Shown here: one piece after another, positions 7,132 to 15,483 of the stretch
How the letters are laid out: the number at the start of each line of letters is the position of its first letter
How positions within the stretch are numbered: position 1 is the stretch's first letter
Assembly (NCBI RefSeq): GCF_029433095.1
Contig: NZ_JARNTX010000009.1
Span: 1-64,000 of the forward strand
DNA from: Hymenobacter sp. YC55
GTDB taxonomy: Bacteria > Bacteroidota > Bacteroidia > Cytophagales > Hymenobacteraceae
DNA length: 64,000 nt
Direction of reading: 5' to 3'
Position numbers and translations under genes: made by a program
Notes under the pieces: model-generated
Database searches by the model: none
What the model saw: the letters and a program-made list of their open reading frames with translations, nothing else
What the model was told of the DNA's origin: nothing

Positions 7132-9645
7132 TTGCTGGACCGGCTGCTGGCCGCCGACGACCCCGACGCCCGCGAAGCGGAGGCGGACCGGCGCTACCCG
7201 CTCACCTTTCTCAAGCGCATTCGCCAGGGCCTGCGCCCCGGGGAAATCCGCGAACGGGTGACGCACTTCGCGTCCCTGCGGCGGCTCTTCGAGCAGCTGC
7301 AGCCGCTCTGGCAGCGCCTGCGCCTCTCGGACCAAGCCATCACCTACTACGCCGAGTACGTGCTGCGGGCCCAGGCCGCGCAGCTCTACCGCCGCGACGA
7401 GCGGCGCTACCTCTACCTGCTCAGCTTCATGGTGCACCAATACTATGAACTCGGCGACGCCCTGGTCGATACGCTGCTGCAAACCGTGACCAGCACGGTC
7501 AATTCCTGTAAGGAGCACGTCAAGGAAACGCTCTACCAGCAACGAGCTGCCACGCAGCAGCTGACCAGCCAGGTCACGGGCCGGGGTTACCGACACCTGC
7601 AGGCGCTGACCCAGATTCGTGCCCTGGTCGATGCCCCCGACGTGCCGGCCGAACAGAAGCTGGCCCGTATCGACGCGCTGCTGCAGCGCCACCAGGTCAC
7701 GGCCGCGCAGCTGAGCGAAGACCACCAGCAGCTGGAGCAATTGCGCCAAGCCACCGAGCAGCAAGCCGGCGAAGCCCTGTTTCACGAAGCGCTGGCTGCG
7801 GCGTCGTTGCGCCTGCAAACCAAGCTCGGGGCGTTGGTCAAAGCGCTGGTCGTCGACGAGGCGACCACCCGCGCCGACCTGTGGCGGGCCGTGCACTACT
7901 ACCAGCAGCACGACGGGCACCTGGGCGCGCAGGTGCCGCTGGACTTTCTCTCGCTCACGCAACGGGCCTACGTCCTCGATGCGCAGGGCCGGTTGCGCCC
8001 CTCGCTCTACAAAGCGCTGCTGTTTCTGGAGATGGCCGCCGCGGTCAAGTCCGGCCAGCTCAACTTCACCTGCTGCTACCAGTACCGCGCCTTCGAGCAC
8101 TACCTGCTGCCGGCCGCGCAGTGGGCCAGGCAGCGCGAGGCGCTGCTGGAACAGGCCGGCCTGGGGGCCTGGCGCGACTTTGCCACGGTCCAGGCGACGC
8201 TGCAGGAGCAGCTGCGGGCGCAGTTCGCCGCCACGAATGCCCACTTGGCCGAGGCAGCCAATCCGCACGCGCACCGTACTCCGACCGGGCGCTACCGCCT
8301 GACCACGCCCCGGCTGCCGGCCGAGCAGCCGCGCCTGCCGGCGCACTTGTTTCCCCGCCACCGGGTGGTGCCCCTGCGCGAAGTGCTCACCAGCGTGGCA
8401 CGGCTCACGGGCTTCGACACAGCCTTCGGCGCGCTGCCCAGCAAGCACGCCCGCACCCCGCCGCCGCTGTCGCAACTGCTGGCCGCGCTGGTAGGGCTCG
8501 GCTGTAACCTGGGATTACGCCGCCTGGCCCAGGTTGCCCCGCAGGTGGACGAAGCCGCCTTGCAACGGCTGGCCAGCACCCACTTCACGCTCGACAACCT
8601 GCGCCAGGCCAACGAACTGATTCTGGACTTCACCCGACAGCTGCGCCTGCGCGAGGCGTTCCGCTTCTCGCCCGACGTGCTCCGCAGCAGCAGCGACGGG
8701 CAGAAGTACGACCTGGCCGTGGATTCGCTGGCCGGCAGCGCCTCGTTCAAGTACTTCGGCAACCGGCGCGGCCTGACGGCCTACTCCTACGTGGACGAGA
8801 CGTTGCTGGTCTTCGACTCGACCGTGTTCAGCGCCGCCGACCGCGAGGCCACGCATTTGCTGGAGGGACTGCTGCGCCACGCCCAGCGCCCCACCGACGT
8901 GCACAGCACCGACACGCACGGCTACACCGAAGTCATCTTCGCCGTGACCCGCCTGCTGGGCATTGCCTACGAGCCGCGCATTCGCCAGCTCACCAACCAG
9001 CAGCTCTACAGCTGGGAACCCGTGTCCACCCACCGCCAGCTCGGCCAGACGCTGCTGCCCGACGCGCGCCTGGACCCCGAGCGCATCGCCCGGCACTGGG
9101 ATGAGGTGCTACGCCTGGTCGTCACCCTGAAGCTGCGCCACAGCGAGGCCTCGCGCCTCTTCGGCCGGCTCAACTCCTACGCCCGCCAGCACCCGCTCTA
9201 CCGGGCCCTGAAAGAGCTGGGCCGGCTGGTCAAAACCGAGTTCCTGCTGCGCTACGTCGACCAGGTGGAGCTTCGCCAGCGCATCCAGAAACAGCTCAAC
9301 AAGGGCGAAAGCGCTCATCGACTCGCCCACGCCGTCTGGCACGGGCGCAACCAAGAGTTTCACGCCGCCACCCGCTCCGAGCAGTTGGTGGCCGACACCT
9401 GCAAGCGCCTGCTGATGAACGCCATCATCTGCTGGAACTACCTGCACCTCTCCCAGCACCTGGCCGGGCTACCGCCCGACCAGCAGGCCGCCGCACTGGC
9501 CACGCTCTCGCCCTCGGCGGTGCTCTCCTACCGCCACCTGAACCTGCACGGCGAGTACGACTTCTCCGACCAGCCCCTGCCGGCCGACGCCCCGTTCGAC
9601 ATGGACTTGATCAGCACCTGGCAGCCACCGAGCAAACCGGCGTAG
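7132..9645 (+). CDS. Tn3-family transposase, catalytic part (downstream of amber codon)
   Basis: Up to 837 residues. It carries the DDE active site of Tn3 transposases: first Asp in SSDGQKYD, second in STDTHGY, and the Glu in LNKGESAH. It also has PRIRQL, HWDEVLRLV, LKELGRLVKTEFLL and the final NAIICWNYLHLSQ. It ends 4 bases before the inner edge of the right terminal repeat, as usual. It is in frame with the upstream part; the nominal TTG start at 7132 is probably not a real start. Codon use is GC-rich, like the first half. Confidence 0.85.
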   Translation: MLDRLLAADDPDAREAEADRRYPLTFLKRIRQGLRPGEIRERVTHFASLRRLFEQLQPLWQRLRLSDQAITYYAEYVLRAQAAQLYRRDERRYLYLLSFMVHQYYELGDALVDTLLQTVTSTVNSCKEHVKETLYQQRAATQQLTSQVTGRGYRHLQALTQIRALVDAPDVPAEQKLARIDALLQRHQVTAAQLSEDHQQLEQLRQATEQQAGEALFHEALAAASLRLQTKLGALVKALVVDEATTRADLWRAVHYYQQHDGHLGAQVPLDFLSLTQRAYVLDAQGRLRPSLYKALLFLEMAAAVKSGQLNFTCCYQYRAFEHYLLPAAQWARQREALLEQAGLGAWRDFATVQATLQEQLRAQFAATNAHLAEAANPHAHRTPTGRYRLTTPRLPAEQPRLPAHLFPRHRVVPLREVLTSVARLTGFDTAFGALPSKHARTPPPLSQLLAALVGLGCNLGLRRLAQVAPQVDEAALQRLASTHFTLDNLRQANELILDFTRQLRLREAFRFSPDVLRSSSDGQKYDLAVDSLAGSASFKYFGNRRGLTAYSYVDETLLVFDSTVFSAADREATHLLEGLLRHAQRPTDVHSTDTHGYTEVIFAVTRLLGIAYEPRIRQLTNQQLYSWEPVSTHRQLGQTLLPDARLDPERIARHWDEVLRLVVTLKLRHSEASRLFGRLNSYARQHPLYRALKELGRLVKTEFLLRYVDQVELRQRIQKQLNKGESAHRLAHAVWHGRNQEFHAATRSEQLVADTCKRLLMNAIICWNYLHLSQHLAGLPPDQQAAALATLSPSAVLSYRHLNLHGEYDFSDQPLPADAPFDMDLISTWQPPSKPA

Positions 9646-9648
9646 CGC

Positions 9649-9684
9649 CGAGTCGGAGGTTTTCCCCTATTTGTTTAACAACAC
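9649..9684 (-). repeat. Tn3 right terminal inverted repeat
   Basis: Read leftward from 9684 it is GTGTTGTTAAACAAATAGGG, then GAAAACCTCCGACTC. It lies directly after the transposase stop and supplies the stop codon of the truncated leftward gene beside it. Confidence 0.88.
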
Positions 9685-9845
9685 CCATCCATTCGCAGCC
9701 AAGGGTTCGGGTTGTGCTCAGTCCGGCCCGCTGCCATCAGCTTGTGCGCTCCGGTCATTACCAGAAACCGCTTGCCGCCTAATTGCAGCAACATGGTATA
9801 GGCTTCTTCTACAATTTCGGGCTGAGGGCTGGGCGTGGTGCTCAT
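9675..9845 (-). pseudogene. Small plasmid gene truncated by the Tn3 right end
   Basis: Leftward from the ATG at 9845: 52 native residues (AYTMLLQLGGKRFLVMTGAH, then KLMAAGRTEHNPNPWLRM), then DGCC and a stop contributed by the transposon. The LGGxxFxxMTGAxxL pattern recalls small uncharacterised phage/plasmid proteins of about 100 residues, so roughly half is missing. It is preceded by the conserved leader element shared by several plasmid genes in this window. The missing 3' part is not seen elsewhere in the window. Confidence 0.65.
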
Positions 9846-9859
9846 AAAAAAGGGCTTTT

Positions 9860-9980
9860 AGGTGCGTTGCTTATACCATTTAAACGTATTTAGCCCTCTT
9901 AATGTTGCATTTTTTACAACATTACTTATGTATTTTTTGCATATTTATTCTGGCACGGTGGGTGTATTTTTTCCCTTTTG
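9860..9980 (-). promoter_or_regulatory. Conserved leader element, copy 1
   Basis: Minus-strand upstream region of the truncated gene. Contains, in order towards the gene: AAAAGGGAAAAAA, ATGCAAAAAATACATAA, a perfect inverted repeat AATGTTG-N9-CAACATT (9901-9923), and TACGTTTAAATGGTATAAGC. The TACGTTTA piece resembles a Bacteroidota -7 box. The same arrangement occurs at four other loci. Confidence 0.7.
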
Positions 9981-10033
9981 TACTCCTTTTTGCAATTGCA
10001 AACCGGCCTGCCGGGGGGCTACTGCTGAACCAG

Positions 10034-11059
10034 CTAGCTACGCTCTGCCGCTTCAAATTCCTGGTCGGTGCTATCCTGGCCGGGGTCGGCTAGCCACTGC
10101 ATTTCGGCGGCGTAATACTCGCGGTCTGTCTGATCGGGCTCCGCTAGTGGCTCCACCTCTGACAAGGCTGGGGTGCTGCTGCGGGCGCTCAGCTCGTCGC
10201 CGGTTGTGCTCAGGCTAACGATGTGGCCCTGCTCAACAAGGGCAGCGGCAAACTGCTCTAAGTCGCCGTGACTGCTGTTGCTGCTCACGGTATGAGTGCC
10301 ATTTTTCTCGCCGTAGCTGGTCTGCATATCGTATCGCTGGCTGCTGTGCCACTTATGAAAGGCGGCGAACTGTGCGGCCAACGGGGGCTGCTCGCGTAGG
10401 TCTAGCGAGTTAAGGAAAAAGCCATAGGCTGCGGAGTAGCGGCGGTGGGATTGAATGTACTTAGCGCCGTAGCTTAGACGTAGCAACTCGCCCGATGGGG
10501 CTACGCTGGTGGTGTCCTCTTTGTACTCATACATATCCTCTAGGCTGTTGTAGGTGCCGCTAATGAAGGGCGCGTACACTTCCTTTACCTGGGCGGCGCT
10601 GGGTCCGTCTGTGTAGCGAATATCAACGCTGGAACCGTTGGCGTACACCTCCGATGTTACGCTGAACTTCACGCCGGGAAAGGCTTTTTTCAGGGCTTCG
10701 CGGATTAGCTGCGCGGTGCCCGCCGTGGTATAGCTGCGGGTAGTGATACCATCCTGCTTGCGCTCGGTGAAGGGCTGGCGGGCTTCCTTACGGGCCTCGG
10801 CCTTACGCTGGGCCGCTTCGCCTGCTGCGGTCAGGTGCTTGATGATTTGCTTTTCTGCTTCCTCGGCGCTGGTGGCCGCAAAATACTTGTGGGGGTGACT
10901 CTGCTTGCCCAAAAACACCAGATAAGAAATCTTGCCGGGCATGAACTCCTGCACGTAGCCTACGCCTACTGCGTCACTTACTCCCTCAACCGTAATTTTC
11001 CGGCCGTTTTTAATAAATGATTCGCGGCTAATTTGCTGGGGAGTGGCGGTGCTGGGCAT
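10034..11059 (-). CDS. Plasmid protein with an LPD29-like domain
   Basis: 341 residues. The central stretch TAGTAQLIREALKKAFPGVK, FSVTSEVYANGSSVDIRY, TDGPSAAQVKEVYAPFIS and NSLEDMYEYKED matches the large polyvalent protein-associated domain 29 found in phage and plasmid polyvalent proteins. The N-terminus (FIKNGRKITVEGVSDAVGVG) may form a small separate domain; the C-terminus is acidic. The LPD family is linked to mobile-element proteins that act early after DNA entry, but no reaction is known for this domain. It is preceded by leader copy 2. The start ATG is well placed behind the leader. Confidence 0.7.
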   Translation of the reverse strand: MPSTATPQQISRESFIKNGRKITVEGVSDAVGVGYVQEFMPGKISYLVFLGKQSHPHKYFAATSAEEAEKQIIKHLTAAGEAAQRKAEARKEARQPFTERKQDGITTRSYTTAGTAQLIREALKKAFPGVKFSVTSEVYANGSSVDIRYTDGPSAAQVKEVYAPFISGTYNSLEDMYEYKEDTTSVAPSGELLRLSYGAKYIQSHRRYSAAYGFFLNSLDLREQPPLAAQFAAFHKWHSSQRYDMQTSYGEKNGTHTVSSNSSHGDLEQFAAALVEQGHIVSLSTTGDELSARSSTPALSEVEPLAEPDQTDREYYAAEMQWLADPGQDSTDQEFEAAERS

Positions 11060-11069
11060 GGATAATAAA

Positions 11070-11200
11070 CTGTTTTTGTGCTTGTTACTTATACTATTTA
11101 AACGAAAAACAGCTTATTAATGTTGTATAAAGTGCAACATTATTTATGTATTTTTTGCATCTTTTCTGGTACAGTCCGTGGATTTTTCCCTTTTGTTCCC
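11070..11200 (-). promoter_or_regulatory. Conserved leader element, copy 2
   Basis: Upstream of the LPD29-like gene on the minus strand. GAACAAAAGGGAAAAA (11183-11198), ATGCAAAAAATACATAA, the inverted repeat AATGTTG-N9-CAACATT (11119-11141) and CGTTTAAATAGTATAAG are all present in the same order as in the other copies. The spacer bases inside the inverted repeat differ from copy 1 while the arms are kept, which points to selection on the palindrome. Confidence 0.7.
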
Positions 11201-11294
11201 TTTTTGCCGCCGTGGGCCTCATTGTGGCCACTAATTCTTGCTCGTGGCGCTATCTGTTGGCTGGGGTAGTTTTCCTCTGATTCGCGGTAAGGAT

Positions 11295-11368
11295 GGTAAG
11301 GGAGCGACCATCGGGAACTGTGCGCAGCACCGGAGCGAAGCGGAGCCCTGGACAGCCTGGCTACCGCC
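11295..11368. repeat. Dispersed repeat of about 72 bp, copy A
   Basis: Shares GGGAGCGACCAT, GAGCGAAGCGGAGCCCTGGA and a trailing CTACCGC with a second copy at 31982-32052; the overall match is about 80 percent by eye. It lies in the gene-free 11060-11869 interval, between a leader element and the replication origin. Function unknown. Confidence 0.6.
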
Positions 11369-11635
11369 CTAAATGGGGTAGTAATTTCAGTGATAGAGAA
11401 AGTGGAAAGGAGTATAAGGTAAACTCAATGGTTATGTGAATAGTAGTATAAAATAGTAAAAAAGTGCAATCCCGGTTTTTTCGTTTTTATGCCATTATTT
11501 GCTGTTTTGTTTGTCTGCTTTTGGGGTTCTTGTACTCCTTCTAAAAGCTTTCGCTCGGGTGGAAACTATTAGTCAGAAATTTTACAGATTGTTCTCTAAA
11601 AACCACAAATAGTATTACTATAAGGAGTGAAATGC

Positions 11636-11791
11636 AATAAAAGGACAAATAGGTCGGTCTAGTGCGGTAATAAAAGGACAAATGGGTCGGTGTTTTGGGG
11701 GTAATAAAAGGACAAATGGGTCGGTGTTTTGCTGAATAAAAGGACAAATGAGTCGGTATTATAGGACACATTTCTACGATGTCCTTTTATT
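11636..11791 (+). other. Replication origin with four iterons (oriV)
   Basis: Four direct 23-bp repeats start at 11636, 11669, 11703 and 11735 (core AATAAAAGGACAAATGGGTC). The spacing of 32-34 bp, about three helical turns, puts them on one face of the DNA. A half-copy in inverted orientation, TGTCCTTTTATT, follows at 11780-11791. The array lies directly upstream of the Rep gene and beside a long AT-rich stretch (11380-11635), a typical layout for Rep_3 plasmids. The inverted half-site near the rep start would suit autoregulation. Confidence 0.88.
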
Positions 11792-11869
11792 TATTCCTAC
11801 CTTAGCCTTATCACAAAAAAAGCCAGAGCATTTATTTTCAATTACAGTCCCCAATTTCAATAAGGCGTT

Positions 11870-12988
11870 ATGGCTAGTAAAAGTGTCTCTCCCGCCCCGC
11901 TGCCGCTTGGCTTTGCTTATGAACCGCAGCACAAAGAACTAGTCAAGCAGCACTGGAATGCTACCTTTTCCCGCCAAAGTAAAATGAGTGTGGCGGCGAA
12001 GCGAATTATGGCGCGAGTGCTGGACCAAATCAAAGATGATGATTACCAGCTTAGGCCCTTCTATCAACTTCACATCAACGATATAGTAGAAGATACTGGT
12101 ATCGCCAAGGATGTTGCCCGCCGACATACCCAAGCAGCTATCATTGAATTAGCTACTGCTGTCTGGACTTTTGAAAGTTTAGACAAATCAGAATGGCGGG
12201 TAAGAAACCTGCTTGATACAACTAGGGAAGAAACTGCTGGCTACAAAGATGGCATCATTACGATTCCTCTTAACCCGGCTCTGGCTGACTATTTCATCAA
12301 CGTTGCACACTATACTACCTATCAGCTCACCCACTACATGAAGCTGAAAAGCTGGTACTCGATGCGCTTCTTCGAGATACTTTCCGCTTTCAAGGATACC
12401 GGCTTTTGGGAGGTGCCAATAGATGATTACCGTCTGCTCATGGACTGTGGGCCGGTCCTGGATAAGCGGCGGCAACCTAAAAAAGATAAAGCTGGCAAGG
12501 TGTTGATGAAGTATCCCCTAGTCAAAGATTTGATTCAGCGTACAACCACTGAGCCACTGCAAGAACTGGCTGATACAGACGTGGCTTTTACCTTAACTCC
12601 GGTTTATGAAGTAAACCGGACCAGTGCAGGTAGACCCAAAATTGTGCGGCTACGCTTTGACCTGACGCATAAGCTGCAAACCTCCATTCCCGCATCCTGG
12701 CTCTCTAACCCGGAAACTAAGGCGCTCATTGAACGCTTGCGCTCCTGGAAGGTGACTGATAAGAATATTGCGCTCTATGCCCCTGTGCTGGGCCGGGAAG
12801 GCGTAAAGAAGATACTCCGGGAGTGGGACTTGAAAGCCATTCACCCAACCGACCGAATCAACAGTAAGGAGAAGTATTGCAATACGGCTCTGACGCGGGC
12901 GGCAAAGCAGATTACCGACCAACAGAAAGCCGAAGCTCTGCAAGTGCGCCAAGATTTGCAGCTGGGACTATTCGCGGAGAAAGAATAA
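11870..12988 (+). CDS. Rep_3-superfamily plasmid replication initiator
   Basis: A 372-residue initiator expected to bind the upstream iterons and open the origin. The first winged helix region runs from about residue 30 (QSKMSVAAKRIMARVLDQIK, then QLHINDIVEDTGIAKDVARR). The second is around YTTYQLTHYMKLKSWYSMRF, FEILSAFKDTGFWEVPIDDY, the signature of RepB/RepE-type initiators. A long C-terminal extension follows. The start is the ATG at 11870, 79 bases after the inverted half-iteron. The gene is followed by a hairpin and is transcribed towards the TIR gene. Confidence 0.88.
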   Translation: MASKSVSPAPLPLGFAYEPQHKELVKQHWNATFSRQSKMSVAAKRIMARVLDQIKDDDYQLRPFYQLHINDIVEDTGIAKDVARRHTQAAIIELATAVWTFESLDKSEWRVRNLLDTTREETAGYKDGIITIPLNPALADYFINVAHYTTYQLTHYMKLKSWYSMRFFEILSAFKDTGFWEVPIDDYRLLMDCGPVLDKRRQPKKDKAGKVLMKYPLVKDLIQRTTTEPLQELADTDVAFTLTPVYEVNRTSAGRPKIVRLRFDLTHKLQTSIPASWLSNPETKALIERLRSWKVTDKNIALYAPVLGREGVKKILREWDLKAIHPTDRINSKEKYCNTALTRAAKQITDQQKAEALQVRQDLQLGLFAEKE

Positions 12989-13005
12989 GCTGCCTTAGAA
13001 ATAGT

Positions 13006-13036
13006 AACTGCCCGGCTGGTAATCAGTCGGGCAGTT
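13006..13036 (+). terminator. Hairpin after the rep gene
   Basis: AACTGCCCG (13006-13014) pairs with CGGGCAGTT (13028-13036), and flanking AGTAACT/AGTTACT bases extend the stem. It lies 17 bases past the rep stop. No T-run follows, so termination strength is uncertain. Confidence 0.6.
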
Positions 13037-13122
13037 TAGTTACTGCTGACATGGCTTGGAATTTTATAATTTTCGGTACGGTTAAAAGTTAAGTCTATTC
13101 ACCTCAGCAACAAGTAACGCCT

Positions 13123-13878
13123 ATGTCAAGATGTACTGCACCAACTAGGGGCCATCGTACTGCTAGTGCAAGAGCGGAATGCCCGGCCTGTGGTGGCCGC
13201 TCCTACGGTAGCTCCTATGGAAGCTATTCCCCTCCCTCCTACTCCCCTCCTTCCTACTCGACAGGGAGCGGTTCGAGCAGCCGAAGCAGCGGGGGTGAAT
13301 CCAGTAGAACCATTAGGCCGCGCTGGTCGCGTGGTGGTTCGGGATCTGGTGGTGGCTCGGTTATTCTCTATTCTCCTGCCCAAATACAGGAGCTTACGCC
13401 AGTTCGTGAAAATATCGAGAAACAATTTGCCATCGAAAAGCAATTAGTCGAGCAGCACTTGCCCGTACCTGACACCCGCGACTATTTTCTTTGCCACGCA
13501 TGGAATGACCGAAAGGAAGTTGCAAAAGACCTGTATGATAAGCTCATAGAGCGCCGTACTTCCGTATGGTTCAGCGAGAAAGATGTTCTTCTAGGCTCAA
13601 CGTTAATGCGGGAAATAGACAAAGGGCTGGCAAAATCCCGAACCGGAATTGTGCTAGTAACACCTGCATTTCTTCAAACTCTGACGAGGATGGGAGTTGC
13701 TGACAAAGAGCTTTCAGCACTTTTGTCACAAGGTAAACTTGTTCCTGTTCTGCACGAAACGACTTTTGAAGAGCTTTACAAAGTCAGCCCCTTGTTGGCC
13801 TCGCGGGCTGGTTTGAACACCTCAGAGGAATCACTGTCAGATATTGCAGATAGGCTAGCTGAGCTGGTCGCTCCCTAA
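13123..13878 (+). CDS. TIR-domain protein with Cys pair and Ser/Tyr/Gly-rich N-terminus
   Basis: 251 residues. Residues 1-30 carry a short Cys motif (CPACGG, plus Cys4). Residues 27-80 are low-complexity Ser/Tyr/Gly/Pro. A helical linker precedes a TIR domain from about 117 (TRDYFLCHAWNDRKEVAKDL, then RTSVWFSEKDVLLGSTLMRE, IDKGLAKSRTGIVLVTPAFL). Glu152 in WFSEKD sits where NADase TIR domains have the catalytic glutamate. Bacterial TIR proteins are often phage-defence effectors that degrade NAD; that role here is an inference, supported by qatABCD lying about 1 kb away. No sensor gene is fused to it. It is bounded by hairpins on both sides, so it is probably a single-gene unit. Confidence 0.82.
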   Translation: MSRCTAPTRGHRTASARAECPACGGRSYGSSYGSYSPPSYSPPSYSTGSGSSSRSSGGESSRTIRPRWSRGGSGSGGGSVILYSPAQIQELTPVRENIEKQFAIEKQLVEQHLPVPDTRDYFLCHAWNDRKEVAKDLYDKLIERRTSVWFSEKDVLLGSTLMREIDKGLAKSRTGIVLVTPAFLQTLTRMGVADKELSALLSQGKLVPVLHETTFEELYKVSPLLASRAGLNTSEESLSDIADRLAELVAP

Positions 13879-13936
13879 TTCAGCACAAATAGCACTGCCG
13901 ATTTTCCTTTTGTTCGCGGCCTCCAGCTTGAAAAAT

Positions 13937-13970
13937 AAAAAAGCCCCGTTCCATCGAATGGGGCTTTTTT
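13937..13970. terminator. Bidirectional terminator between the TIR gene and the next leftward gene
   Basis: AAAAAAGCCCC and GGGGCTTTTTT form a perfect stem with runs of A and T on both sides. It lies between convergent genes (stops at 13878 and 13989), as expected for a two-way terminator. Confidence 0.85.
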
Positions 13971-13988
13971 GTGGGGGTGGTCCCTGCT

Positions 13989-14342
13989 CTACGAGGCGGC
14001 GGGCTGCTGGCCCTCCTTGGCCCGACGAGCGGCCATCACTTGCTGAGCCATTTCTACCAGATTGCTAGCGCCGGTAAACAGGGCCAGGTGTAGGAACGTG
14101 GGCTTGTCGCCGTAGCTCTCCTGCATTTCCTTGAACAGCTTAGCGGCTCTCCTGGGGCTGCACTTCATCAGGTGGGCTACGTCCTCCACCGTGGCCCACT
14201 GGCCACTGACAATAATTTCTGCATTGCGGCTGAGCTGCGGCGGCTCCGGGATAGGGGCCGGGGGCACTCGTATAGATAGGAGAGCATCAAAAAGTGTGGG
14301 GCAGTCCAGTTTTGTAGCTGGTTTAGGATAGGAGCTAAGCAA
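13989..14342 (-). CDS. Small HTH-like protein of unknown function; N-terminus altered by an inserted repeat
   Basis: 117 residues. The middle part, QWATVEDVAHLMKCSPRRAA followed by KLFKEM, reads as a helix-turn-helix, and the C-terminal half is helical and Ala-rich. I do not recognise the family. The first 20 or so residues are encoded inside a 114-bp inverted-repeat element (14279-14392), so the original N-terminus was probably different; translation could also begin further downstream. It converges with the TIR gene on a shared terminator. Confidence 0.55.
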   Translation of the reverse strand: MLSSYPKPATKLDCPTLFDALLSIRVPPAPIPEPPQLSRNAEIIVSGQWATVEDVAHLMKCSPRRAAKLFKEMQESYGDKPTFLHLALFTGASNLVEMAQQVMAARRAKEGQQPAAS

Positions 14343-14392
14343 CTAGTTTTTCAAACTAGAATGGTAGTGCCCCACACTTTTTGATGCTCTCC
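14279..14392. repeat. MITE-like element with 25-bp perfect terminal inverted repeats
   Basis: GGAGAGCATCAAAAAGTGTG plus GGGCA (14279-14303) is perfectly complementary to 14368-14392; 64 bases lie between. There is no coding capacity. Ends of this style are seen on IS elements of the mutator and similar groups, so this may be a relic or a non-autonomous derivative. No clear target duplication is visible. Confidence 0.65.
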
Positions 14393-14731
14393 CGAGCTAA
14401 AGGGTGATTGGTGGCCCTCGGGCTCTCTACCGTAATTCTTTGTCCAACTACTAACGCAATCCCAATACGGTCTGTAGCTGGCCGAGCAGTTCGTTAACCC
14501 CTGTAACGCGCTGGGTAGTGCATCCTGATTTCACATTGGCTGTATCAGCAGCTCGGGGAGCGGTTGGCTTTTCAATTTATACCCTTAGGTTACACTACGC
14601 GCAAAGTGCGGCGTAACCTTGCTGCTCGCGACGAGTAGCATCGAAAAAAGGCTATGGTACTCGTGTGCAAGCGAATCTAAAAGCCCCTATTGCGCTTGAA
14701 ACAATTTTGACGGAGGGCTATTGGAGCCGCG
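14393..14731. other. Gene-free stretch downstream of qatD
   Basis: No supported reading frame on either strand. The only structure is AGGTTAC (14587-14593) pairing with GTAACCT (14613-14619) with partly complementary bases inside, which could end the qat transcript on the minus strand. Confidence 0.5.
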
Positions 14732-15481
14732 TTACTGCGTTGCCCGCAGCAATTCCGAAAAGTTGTCCCACACCAAGGATAAGCATTCCTGCTCCCCCAT
14801 GGCCCACTGCTGGCTCAGCATCTTTACCGTCGCTCGCAACGAGGTGAGCCGGTCAGGCACAGCGGCTGAAAAAGTAAACGGCGCATCTGTTTCCGTCAGC
14901 AGGCGGCTGCGCGGAATAGCCTTAAGTAGCGCAGCCGCCGATTTGCTGGCGAGCATGGTGTGATTTACAGAAAAGTAGAAGCCCAGTTCCACTGCCCGCC
15001 GCAACTCCGTTAGATTGCCGGAATACCAGTGCAAGATGACTTGGTGCGGGGTGTCGGCCAGCCCGATAGCCAGTTCCTGAATGGTCTCGGCGGCAGCCCG
15101 GCGGCTATGCACAGTCAAAATTTTAGCTGGGCTGGCGCGCAGCGCGGCGGCGGCACCGCGCAGCACGCGCAGTTGGGTATCCCGCTCCCATTGGTTGGTG
15201 GTGGTGCCATCGAGGCCGATTTCACCAATGTATTTGGTTTCGGTGCTGAGCGCTTCAAACAGCGCCACCTCATTACTCCGTTGGCCAGCCAGTTCCGGAT
15301 GTAGGCCCAGGGCCAGCCGGATATTGCGGCAAGAGCGAAACAACTGCTGGTTGGGGCGCCACAGGACGGGGGCATTCGTGACCGAAATGGTTTTTATCGG
15401 GGCCGCATCCTGCTCAGCTACCCTCTGCTGAATGCCAGGAAACAAATCTAGGTGGCAGTGGGTGTCAACGTACCAGGCCAT
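14732..15481 (-). CDS. qatD: QatD, TatD-family nuclease of the Qat anti-phage system
   Basis: 249 residues of the TatD metal-dependent DNase fold. Metal ligands are visible: His8 and His10 (DTHCHLD), Glu87 (GEIGLDG), His125 (VHSRRA), His151 (HWYSG) and Asp199 (TETDAPF). Length and motif order match stand-alone TatD proteins. The start lies 2 bases past the qatC stop, so it is translationally linked as the last gene of qatABCD. In the known Qat system all four genes are reported to be needed for phage defence; the DNA or RNA target of QatD is not established. Confidence 0.92.
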   Translation of the reverse strand: MAWYVDTHCHLDLFPGIQQRVAEQDAAPIKTISVTNAPVLWRPNQQLFRSCRNIRLALGLHPELAGQRSNEVALFEALSTETKYIGEIGLDGTTTNQWERDTQLRVLRGAAAALRASPAKILTVHSRRAAAETIQELAIGLADTPHQVILHWYSGNLTELRRAVELGFYFSVNHTMLASKSAAALLKAIPRSRLLTETDAPFTFSAAVPDRLTSLRATVKMLSQQWAMGEQECLSLVWDNFSELLRATQ

Positions 15482-15483
15482 AG

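Larger units (their letters stand above)
5738..9684. mobile_element. Tn3-family transposon (resolvase plus interrupted transposase)
   Basis: Bounded by near-perfect inverted repeats of about 38 bp (core TGTTAAACAAATAGGG, GAAAACCTCCGA) at 5738 and 9684, enclosing a leftward serine resolvase and a rightward Tn3 transposase frame, with a putative res site between them. No 5-base target duplication joins the two ends: CTTAAG is on the left and CCATCC on the right. The bases outside the left end do match those outside a third copy of the repeat at 20338. The right end cuts into a leftward gene. Confidence 0.88.

Noticed and set aside
6418..8475. Very long leftward open frame continuing upstream of the resolvase (898 codons in total)
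   Set aside because: It is the antisense of the GC-rich transposase gene; its residues are Arg/Gly/Leu/Gln-rich without domains. Only the last 212 codons are the resolvase.
13989..14392. CRISPR-like reading of short repeats near the defence genes
   Set aside because: There are only two inverted copies, not spaced direct repeats, and no cas genes are present. The iterons at 11636-11757 are also not CRISPR, since they sit at 32-34 bp intervals before a Rep gene and the spacers are only about 10 bp.
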